This document shows, piece after piece, positions 1 through 9,300 of a DNA stretch of 64,000 nucleotides. Source of the stretch: Kistimonas scapharcae (GTDB lineage: Bacteria > Pseudomonadota > Gammaproteobacteria > Pseudomonadales > Endozoicomonadaceae); NCBI RefSeq assembly GCF_039540975.1, contig NZ_BAABFL010000135.1, positions 1-64,000 of the forward strand, in the 5' to 3' direction. Made by a program: the position numbers and the translations under genes. The notes beneath the pieces were generated by a model. That model was not told the DNA's origin. It ran no database searches and saw nothing but the letters and a program-made list of their open reading frames with translations. Positions within the stretch are counted from its first letter, which is position 1; the number at the start of each line of letters is the position of its first letter.

Positions 1-72
1 TTTGCCTGAAGAGCACAGGGGACGCTCTCTTCATTCAATTTAGCCTTACTTCTTCAGATCGTTAAGCGGGAG

Positions 73-1569
73 TTAAGGTATATAGGCCTGCAAAAGACCA
101 TGTTCCGGCATTTGTTCCAGGGTATACACAAGGTGTTTGTCGATACTATCCACATCGGTAACTAACAAATCATCCTTGGTGATGACCACATAGCCACCGG
201 GATTCACAGTCGCGCCGTTGTTGATATCCAGCACGGGATCATCGTTGACCGGTGTAATATCCAGATTGACCGTTGATGAACCGGTCAGGCTGCCTGCCGC
301 GCCTTCACCGCCGCCGCTGTCCGTCAATGACATCGAAAATGCCAATGCACCACTCAGTCCGGTTTCATTCCCGTTATGTTCAAACGCGACGCGACTCAGC
401 TGATCGGCAGAGAATGTACTGTTCAATACAAGTTCAACATCACCAACACCGAACTTGCCATCCCCATCGTTGTCCAGAAACAGACGACCCTCGGCAGTCA
501 GTCCATCCGACATATCGGTGATCTCTACTAACGTATCGCCAGGTACATCAGCATGCTGGCTTTCACGATCCATCAGTGTTAATCCAAGATGGGTACTTTG
601 CCCTTCAAAGAGGCTACCGCCCGGATGATTCACAGCAGGGGGTTGATTCACTGGCTGCAGGTTAAGCGTTACATTCGCAGACGACGATTCTCCGGCACCG
701 TCATTCACCGTGACAGTAAACGCATCTGTGTCACCCACGGCCACATCAGAGCCGTCATGGGTATACACCAGCTGATCAAGTTGGTCATAGGAAAAGGTGG
801 TACCGGCAACGACGAGATTGCCATTCAACGTCAGCGTTCCATTGCTGGGTAGACGATCGATCCGAATGATCATCTGCTCTTCAACCTGGTTGCCGGTGGT
901 GATATCCGGGTCAATCAGACCCAATGCATCATCCGAAAATATCAGTGACCCGCCTTCACTGACCGGGATCTGTATCGAATCAGACAACGTCGGCTGATCA
1001 TTCACGGCAGTGACTTCGATATCGACCGTATGGGCATCACCGGTATTACCAGCCTCATCGGTCACCAAAAACGTGAGCGTGATCGTTCCGTTATAGTGCT
1101 CAGCCGGTTGGGCACTCAAGCCAGATAGCGCCTTATTAATCGCATCCGCACTACCTGTCAGGGTATAGGTGCCATTCTGAGCAACAACAGCGAGGTCTGC
1201 AGTACTGTCAAACTGCAGCAGCTGCTCAATCGCGCCGGGATTGGCCTGATCATTGTTATCTGCCACTGAGATGGTCAGTGTGAGGACATCATCTTTTTTC
1301 GCATCGCTGACCGTGATGCCATCAATACTGATCGGCGTATCAGCATCTTCAACGGTTTTACGTTTAGAGTCCTGACTGTCACTGATGGCCGGTACTGTCG
1401 TGTCGGCAATAGCAGCAAAGGCTGCAGGTGTATGATCCTGTGAGTTCTTGTTCTCTGTCCCTGCCTCAAAGCCACCCGTGGGCTGTGCGGTTTCAGCCGC
1501 CGTCACCAGACCAGCGGCATCAAGAAGAACACGGGGCTCAAGCGCCTGCAGTAGCATCTTGCGGGACAT
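73..1569 (-). CDS. Truncated LEPR-XLL cadherin-like surface protein (paralogue of the adjacent giant adhesin)
   Basis: 498 residues. The N-terminus carries the LEPR-XLL signature (LEPRVLLDAAG, residues about 10-20) typical of very large exported repeat proteins, followed by about four cadherin-like domains of roughly 100 residues. The whole length is collinear with the first ~500 residues of the giant protein at 3322-12213, including the motif GTTFSYDQL and a DNDGDG calcium-loop-like segment near residue 365. It stops with TAA in the middle of a cadherin/CSPG-like repeat, exactly where the giant protein continues for about 2,470 more residues; the 72 bases left of the stop show no continuing homology. 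Either a decayed or recombined 3'-truncated duplicate, or a short decoy/variant surface protein. It lies downstream of the TolC-family gene on the same strand but has its own promoter-like sequence. Start ATG 1569 matches the start spacing of its paralogue. Confidence 0.8.
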   Translation of the reverse strand: MSRKMLLQALEPRVLLDAAGLVTAAETAQPTGGFEAGTENKNSQDHTPAAFAAIADTTVPAISDSQDSKRKTVEDADTPISIDGITVSDAKKDDVLTLTISVADNNDQANPGAIEQLLQFDSTADLAVVAQNGTYTLTGSADAINKALSGLSAQPAEHYNGTITLTFLVTDEAGNTGDAHTVDIEVTAVNDQPTLSDSIQIPVSEGGSLIFSDDALGLIDPDITTGNQVEEQMIIRIDRLPSNGTLTLNGNLVVAGTTFSYDQLDQLVYTHDGSDVAVGDTDAFTVTVNDGAGESSSANVTLNLQPVNQPPAVNHPGGSLFEGQSTHLGLTLMDRESQHADVPGDTLVEITDMSDGLTAEGRLFLDNDGDGKFGVGDVELVLNSTFSADQLSRVAFEHNGNETGLSGALAFSMSLTDSGGGEGAAGSLTGSSTVNLDITPVNDDPVLDINNGATVNPGGYVVITKDDLLVTDVDSIDKHLVYTLEQMPEHGLLQAYIP

Positions 1570-1604
1570 GTTTCACACCTGACCTGTATTATTTTTGTCG
1601 CGCA

Positions 1605-1634
1605 ATTCTATACGTATGGTCAAGAAAGTGTAAA
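1605..1634 (-). promoter_or_regulatory. Possible sigma-70 promoter of the truncated LEPR-XLL gene
   Basis: Read on the minus strand: TTTACA, an 18-base spacer, then TAGAAT, placed about 35-65 bases upstream of the ATG at 1569. The -10 matches 5 of 6 consensus bases, the -35 four of 6. It is the only good promoter-like pair I see in the 144-base gap after the TolC-family gene. Confidence 0.3.
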
Positions 1635-1713
1635 GGTCACCCTTGCACTATCCAGGCATGTCGGTTCTGGCAGATTCAAGGTTGGAGTTTTATTGTTGCT
1701 GCCCAGATTCTGA

Positions 1714-3282
1714 TTACAGATTTCTGAATAACGGCGTTTTCTTATCGACCTTCAATGGGCAAGCGTCAGGCTCATTGTGAGCGATTGCCTGCACGGTAGG
1801 TATGGCGCCAGACTCCCAGCGTGCATAGGTCATATCAAGGGCATGACTGATATCCGCCACTGACCATTGCTGGTAATCCTCCGGCACCGGATCGAGATTA
1901 AGGCTAAACAACATGGCGCCCCAGGCGTCCTGCGCCTCGGCATAGGCCAGCAAACGATTCATGGAAGAACGCAGGGCGCGGGCTTCACTTTGTATACGTT
2001 CCATATCACTGGCAGCCTGGCTCCTCATGGCCTGACCGGTCAGGCGCGCGATATCCTGGTCAATGCCATAAAACTCACCGGCACGCTGATAGCGATTGAG
2101 GGTATTCTGGTAATGCTGCCAGGCCAGATGAACCTGGGCAATGACCGCCATATTCACAGCCATGCGACGCGCATCCGTTAACTGCATACGCGCCTCTCCC
2201 TGGGCTTCAATATCCCGATGCGACAGCAACCGGAAAATATTCCACGACACCCGGATGCTGGCTTCCCCCCATCCCTGGTGATACAGATAGCTGTTGCTGT
2301 CATAGTTTCCGGTATAGGCAAACTCCACGCCCGGCCAGAGTCGCAGCAATTCCTTTCGTGTCTCCCGCTGATCAATACGGGCGTTGTACAACTGGTTGGA
2401 ATAATCCATGGAATTGGCCAATGCCGTCAGTTCAAGGGCTGACATATCAGAGGGCGCGACGGGCAATGCCGGCAAAGTTTCGGGACAATCTAGCGTGACA
2501 TGTGCACCGGGCGGAATATTCACCAAGACGGCCAACTCCACATTGGCCGCATTCACTGTCTGCTGCATCTGTTCAAGTTCACTGACGATATCCAGTAATC
2601 CACGAAGATTTTGCAGGGTTCCCAGCGGCATTTTCAGTTTTTCCCGCCGCACCTGTCGCAGGCTGGCGGCTGAGCGTTCGGCACGGGCCAGCAGGCTGTC
2701 AATTTCATCTGACATCTGTTGCATAACCGCCGCACGCCAGAAAGTAGCCCGTGTCTGCTGTAAGAGCCGAAGCATCACCTTCTGCCGCTCATTACGCGCG
2801 ATTAGATAACGATCCGCTTCCTGCTGGGCACGCAGGTAACTGACACCGAAATCCAGGGCATTCCAGGCAAACTTCAAATCCGCGATCTTACGTTCACGAT
2901 CCTGAGAGGTGGAAGGTTCCAGCGAGACGTTGCCGGTTTCAATCGACACACTGGTTGAGGCATTCGTATTATCACGATTGAGATAACCGGCAGAGGCCGC
3001 CAGTATCGGCAGCATATCCATTTTGACCAGATCAAAATTTCGCTGGGACAGCGCCTGCTCCATCAGTTTGACGCGATTATCCAGATTGTATTTCAGCGCC
3101 CTGGCCATCGCCTCACTGAGGCTCATGCCAGAGCCGACAGGCTCCTGTGAGGCATGGATTAACGCCTGATCAATCTGGGCTGACCGGGTTCGGTCATCCT
3201 GCAGTATCGGTGCGGGAGCGACCGTGCAGCCGGTCAGTAATCCTGCTCCCACCAACACAAGCACCTTGTTCGTCAGCAACAT
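1714..3282 (-). CDS. TolC-family outer membrane efflux/secretion lipoprotein
   Basis: 522 residues. The N-terminus is a lipoprotein signal peptide with lipobox LLTGC (Cys19), so the mature protein is probably lipid-anchored in the outer membrane. The rest is long amphipathic helices with alternating polar and Ala-rich faces and two internally similar halves, as expected for the TolC/OMF family, whose trimers form the outer-membrane tunnel of type I secretion and drug efflux. It starts 39 bases after the giant LEPR-XLL gene on the same strand, so the two are probably co-transcribed and this is likely the exit channel for the adhesin. No HlyB-like ABC ATPase or HlyD-like adaptor is in the window; they may lie beyond the left edge. 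The C-terminal ~50 residues have no obvious family counterpart. Confidence 0.82.
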   Translation of the reverse strand: MLLTNKVLVLVGAGLLTGCTVAPAPILQDDRTRSAQIDQALIHASQEPVGSGMSLSEAMARALKYNLDNRVKLMEQALSQRNFDLVKMDMLPILAASAGYLNRDNTNASTSVSIETGNVSLEPSTSQDRERKIADLKFAWNALDFGVSYLRAQQEADRYLIARNERQKVMLRLLQQTRATFWRAAVMQQMSDEIDSLLARAERSAASLRQVRREKLKMPLGTLQNLRGLLDIVSELEQMQQTVNAANVELAVLVNIPPGAHVTLDCPETLPALPVAPSDMSALELTALANSMDYSNQLYNARIDQRETRKELLRLWPGVEFAYTGNYDSNSYLYHQGWGEASIRVSWNIFRLLSHRDIEAQGEARMQLTDARRMAVNMAVIAQVHLAWQHYQNTLNRYQRAGEFYGIDQDIARLTGQAMRSQAASDMERIQSEARALRSSMNRLLAYAEAQDAWGAMLFSLNLDPVPEDYQQWSVADISHALDMTYARWESGAIPTVQAIAHNEPDACPLKVDKKTPLFRNL

Positions 3283-3321
3283 CGTTTGCCTGTTCCCGTT
3301 TCAGCATCCGACTCGCCCAGG

Positions 3322-6300
3322 TCACTCCCCTGCCGAGAGATGCGCCAGCAACTGGTCACGCTGGAAAACAAACCCCGTGGTCATCACTGCCTGCCGGAGC
3401 TGCTGATCCAACCCTGCACCGTGGAATGACGATCCGGAAGGGGGCGTGTAAGACGCATCACCGGGGAAGTGCATCTTGTCCAAATCGCTATTACGTTCTT
3501 CTGCTGACGATGAATCATCAGGATTACCCGCCGCCGGTGCTTCCAGATCATCCAGTGTTTCTACGTCAGCTGCCGCTGGTGCTTCAGCCTGCTGCATGAA
3601 GCTTATGGCAAAGGTGGTCGCCGCTTCATTACCGGTTTGGTCGCGACCCCGCACCAGAATGTCCAGGTGATCGACCCCCAGTGCTCGCGCCGCATCCGCA
3701 TTGACAACAAAGACCCCGTTTTCCGAGTCAAACTGAATATAGTCGGGCAAACCGGATCCGTCCGCCAGGCTGGCCTCCAGTCGCACCTGCTGAGAGCGAT
3801 CAGTATGCTCAAAGGCGCCGGAAGGAATCGCAAAACGGTAGAGATGTTCTGTGACCAGCTGATCAGGCAGTAATGCAGACAAGCGGAGGGGATTTAAACG
3901 GGGATCTTCGGGAAAACGTAACAGGGTAATGCCAATACCCGGTATAACGGCCGTTTCCTGGCCGAATGGATTCTCTTGATCACGATCCGGGCGATCAGGT
4001 GTCACCGGAGTCGGCTTTTCATACGGGGGAATATACGGATCCTGTGGCACTATCACCGAGATGGTCAACATTGCCTGATCCCGCACGGAAGAATGTCCAA
4101 CCGAAAGTCCTGCGGTATAAGTAAACTGGTCAGTGTAGCGCTGTCCCGGAAGCATAGCCCTCACATCAGCACTGTCGTTATCCAGTTCATAGACATAGTC
4201 GCCGTTCCAGGTCACTTTCAAACGACCATAGTCGCCCTGGATAAACTGCCCAATACACAGTGAACAATTATTCACTTCAAAGACATGCAACCTGCCCGAG
4301 CCTATGTCCACCCCAAAACCATCATCATCGGTGATCACATTCCCTATCGCACTCAGTACACGGTCACGGGTGACCGTGCCAAGATTATCTATGGCTATTA
4401 CCTTACCAAACGGATGAGGAGGATCCGGCGGTTTGTCGCCCATTGTGACAGTAATGGTCAAACTGGCCTGGGCATTCAGCCCCTGGGAGTCACTGATGGT
4501 ATAGATAACCGCTGTTTCAGCACTTTCTCCTTTCGACAAATAGGAAAAATCACCCACCGGATCAAACTGATAACTGCCATCTGCATTTATGACAAAAAAA
4601 CCACCATTGTCTCCTTTGACAAGCTGTCCTTCATTAACGGAGACCGCTTGCCCAGACATATCCCGTCCCGCGACACTGATCACACTCAACTGGTCACCGA
4701 TATCCGGATCACTGTCGTTCACCAACACACCTTCGTGGAACTCAACGGCCAGTGCTGAATCGGCAGTGCAGGTATTGACATCATCACGGGCAATCGGTGG
4801 ATCATTGGTGCCCACCATTCGCACGGTAACCGATACCGTTGTTTCTCTCACACCGGTTCCCTGGGGTAAGGCGGCAGGGTCATTGCCATCATCGAAGTGG
4901 AAATTGATGGCGATATTTTGCGTCATGCCAGCCGCCAGAGAGTCATCCGTATTCGCGAATGTAATGCTCTGGATAATCTTATCCACAATGGCCTTATTCG
5001 CAGGCTTCAAGAACTCTATTGCCAGGCGCCCACCCCTGTTGTTCGTCACATCAGCAACTGCGCCTGCAGTACTCTCAACAATCTGCAAACCCGATAAAAC
5101 CAATCCCTTCCCGGTGAAATCAAAGTCAAACTGATCCTGTGAATTGGCGCCGCCAGCCCGTTGCACGACGAGCGTTGCACTTTCAAAGTCGTCTTCACCC
5201 CGAAGTATGAGTTCCACATCACTCACTGCCCCGGATGATGCCAGGATGACGGGCACGCCAAGATCCCGCCCCTCCGTATAGATCACCGTACCGCCAAACC
5301 CAGTGAGTACCGGGGCATCATTAACGGCAATCACTTTCGTCTTGAGCGATGTCAGCAATGACCACTGGTCTGTCGGACCTAATGCACCAGAAATATCCCT
5401 TCTGTTAGATACCACCGGTTGGTCTGACAGCCGAACGGACAACACACCCGGCTCACCATTGAAATCAGTTGCCGGCAGGAAACGCAGCTTTGCCTCATTC
5501 GGCAGGAGTTGTGCCTGTTGATCGGATACGACAGGGATCGTCTGCCAGCCACTGCCTGTCGTATACTGCCAAAGCCCTTCTGACGGAGTGGCGGCGTTTC
5601 CCACAACCGCAATCCCCCCCATCGGTGTATCCGCTTTCTCTCCACCGGCAATCGCTGTCTGATTATCAATGTCATCGCTGTAGACAGGACGGAACAGATT
5701 GTCGACACGTTCCCCCGGTGGATTTTTATGATCTTCAGCAACGGCAGCGAGACGGGCACCAGACGCAGCAGAGGGCCTGTCGTTCACCGATGTCACACGG
5801 GTATCAATCGTAACCACCGAGACAGACCAGACACCGGTCCTTCCCACGCCGCCCGTTGTTTCAGGATTCTTGAGATCCGAGGAGGCTGTGCTCATGGCCA
5901 GATCCGGCACTGAACCATCGCCAAGGCGCACTTCCAGATGACCCGGTACACCGTGGAAATCGGTAGCGGGCACAAAGCGCAGCAGATGATCGGACCTTGC
6001 CAGAAAAGCCTGCTGATTGTTCAACCCGGCAGGAATATCCAGCCAACGCCCTGCACCATCGCCCACCTGCCATGTTCCCTGTTGTGCATTGGACAGGTTA
6101 CCTATGAACGCTACATAGGTCAGGGGCGTTGCATGCATCTGGGGGAACCAGTCATCCACTGCATCGTCATAGTTCCCACGCAGTAATGAAATAAGCGACG
6201 AACCATAAATATTCGCAGCCTGTGTGTCTTCAAGAACCGCAGGAATCTGTGCAGAACCACTGGCAACGGGAGCATCATTAACAGAGCGAACATCAATCAC

Positions 6301-9300
6301 AAAACTGACTTCTTTTGATGCTTCGCCCGGCAAACCGGTATGACCTTTGTCATCGACAATCAAACGCACATTGAGCGCCGCGTGCAGGTTTGGCGCCGGG
6401 CGGTATTGCAGCGTCGTCAGTGCCTTATTGATGTTATCTTTCGTACCGGTAAGCGTGATCAGATAAGGCGCGGTTTCAGTAACCATCGACGCATAGGCAG
6501 AATCGACTTTAAGAGCGCCTGATGCCGCATGAATGGTCAGCGCCATCTCTCCGCCAAAGTCGTCCACATCAAAGACAGTAATTGTCGTTAATGGCCCCCA
6601 GGGGCTGTCTTCATTAATGGTGACCTTCTCATCTGCCACGGTAACCCAGGCCGGATCATTGACAGCACTGACGTTGATGAGAATCTGGTCAGAGACAACG
6701 CGCAGGGGATTGTTCTGGCCGTTATCCAGATCATCCACATTAACGGTAAGAATGACCGTACGATCCAGATTTGCCGCCGAAGGGGTATACCTCAGCCCAT
6801 TCAGTGCGGCATTGGCCTTGGCCAGCGTTCCCCGGAATGTCATGGCAGCGGTACCTTCGGCACCATCAGTGATCGTCACTCCGGATGACGCAGACAGATT
6901 GAGCTGACCACTGGCATCATCAAGCGTCAGGGTGACTTCAATCTGGTCAGTGAACGACGGATAGGGCTTATCCGCCGGTTCATCAACCGTAATAGGATTG
7001 CCGTTGGCCGGACTGAAAATCAGGCTGGTACTGGTGCCAAGTGTCTGAACACCCGGCACCGCCAGAACCGGCGGATCATTGACCGGTATCACATCAATCG
7101 CGATAGTCTGACTGTCTGTCTTTGCCGGCTGATCACCGTGATACCCCTGGTCATCAACAACAATGGTTAGTTGATCCGGGCCGTTGTAATCCTGATTTCC
7201 CTGGTATTCCAGGTTGGCCAACAAACGGTTAATTTTTGAGAGTGAATCCGATAACGCGATTGCACTGTCATGGTGCCCTTCAACCTTCAGCTTTCCATGT
7301 TCCACCGTCAGGGTGACATTGACGGCACTGCCAAACGCATCAGGGTCACTGATCGAAACCGCGTTGTCTCCAGTGAAAGTGAAAGGCTCATCCTCCCTGG
7401 CACTGATCTGTTGCGGTGCCGTAATCACCGGAGGATCATTCTCTGTAGACACCAGAATATCGATAGCCCGGCTGACCGTGTTATTCGATTCATTCACCGG
7501 CGTACCGTTCTCATTGACCCGCCCTCCATTCGCCATCTGGTCAGGCTGCACCAGCTCACCATTCTGATAGAGCCGATCATCAGCCGTCACATGCAGTTGC
7601 AGGATGGCATCCTTGTCACCGCGATCACCTGCAGTATCATCGATACGAAGAATCAGGCTTCCCAACGCAGTCTGGATATCCGCCAGGGTTCCCGTCATAC
7701 CAATGGAGGGTGAATCATTCCCCCGCTCGAATAGAAAAAGGCCTGCGGGTTTGTCCAGATGGAGATTCGCTTCGTCATATAACGCACTCTCACCTTTCAG
7801 CGTCAGGCGAAGAAACAGGGTCAGCTGATCCGTTTCGCCGGTATCGATCGCAGCGAGATCCACATCCTCCACCAGAATTTTGCCCCTGAGATCAATCGTC
7901 GCACTACCACGACCATCCACCTGCTTGGGTGCATTCAATGTGACAAAGTCATTGCGGGGGATAATGTCGATCGCAAAGGTTGAAAGAGGAGATTCCGCCA
8001 GACCATCACTCACGACGAAACGAAACTGATCACGATGATCCTCATTGCCATCATGTTTATACGAAATCAAACCTCGATTGATGTCTGCCTGGGTGAACAC
8101 ATCACCCGCCTCAAGCACACGACTGCCTCGCATGAGCTGCCCGTGCGACACCGATTCCCTGAGCCTGTAGCGGAGCTGGTTCTCATTGTTGTCAGAGTCA
8201 ATGGCATGCAGGTGTTGCTGGGCACTGATCACCCCCGTCTCCCCTTCCGCCAGCACCAGGGTGTGATTGATCGCCGTTGCATCCTGCCCGAACATATCCT
8301 GTCCATTAATATCCGGTGCATCCGGTGTGGTGGGGATCAAGGGCGGGTCATTCCAGGGCGCCACCCAGATCGTTACCGTGGCCGGGTTACTCAGATGACT
8401 GGATGAAGGAGGAGAAATGCTGTCCCTGACATCAAAGGGCGTTACCGGCTTTCCCAGATCATCCCTGACATCAAAAACAAAGGAATCAGAAAGATTGACC
8501 GGTTGATCTTTACCTGAGTGGCGATAGCGCAGCCCACTGTCATAACCGCCAGCGGCCGTTTTTACCCGTTCCGCACTGAACCATTGGGTCGTCGTGACCG
8601 CGGCCCAGGCACTGCCATCCCAGTATTCCAGCACGCCCTGCCGGGGAAGGTCCCGGATCTTGAACCAGAGGTCGTCCGGCAATCCTTCGATATACCCGAC
8701 AGAATCAGTATCCCGACCTTTCTGCTCCACCGGGAAAGGCAACGCATGGAGTCGGTCAGGATCCAGCGCTTTTCCATCCATCTCAACCGTCAGTCGGGCA
8801 TCACCACCGTTTTCCCAATACACCAGATCAATGGGATAAAGGCCGGCTTTCGCTGCCGTGAACGTTCCCTGACTTTTGGCGTATGCACGGTTGCCGTCGT
8901 GTTGGCTAACGGTTTGGCCATCGATGTTTAATCGAAAGCCATCATCCGAGCCAATATCGAATTGATGTTCGCCAGCAAAAAGGTCAATGTATCCGCGAAA
9001 ATGAAATGCCATGGTCGTTAGCGCGGCCTGCTTGTTCCCTCCTCTCAGGCTCTGGGCATCTGTCGTACCCAGAAAATCCTGCAGGTTATGACGCCCCTGA
9101 TCCGTGTAGTGAAAACTGGACGCCTTGAAGACACCATCCGGCGGCTCCGACATCAATCGTTCAGCGCTGGCAATGCTGTTAAGACTGGCCAGGGTTTCAA
9201 TCCAATCCCCCAGAAGACTCCCGCCCGTATCGAAGACCTCCCCAAGCAGCCCTCCCCGGCAGACCGAAATGGATCGTCCATCGACATCGGTTAATGATTG

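Noticed and set aside
1..72. Left edge sequence considered as continuation of the truncated LEPR-XLL gene
   Set aside because: After the TAA the frame has further stops within 72 bases and no similarity to the matching part of the giant protein.
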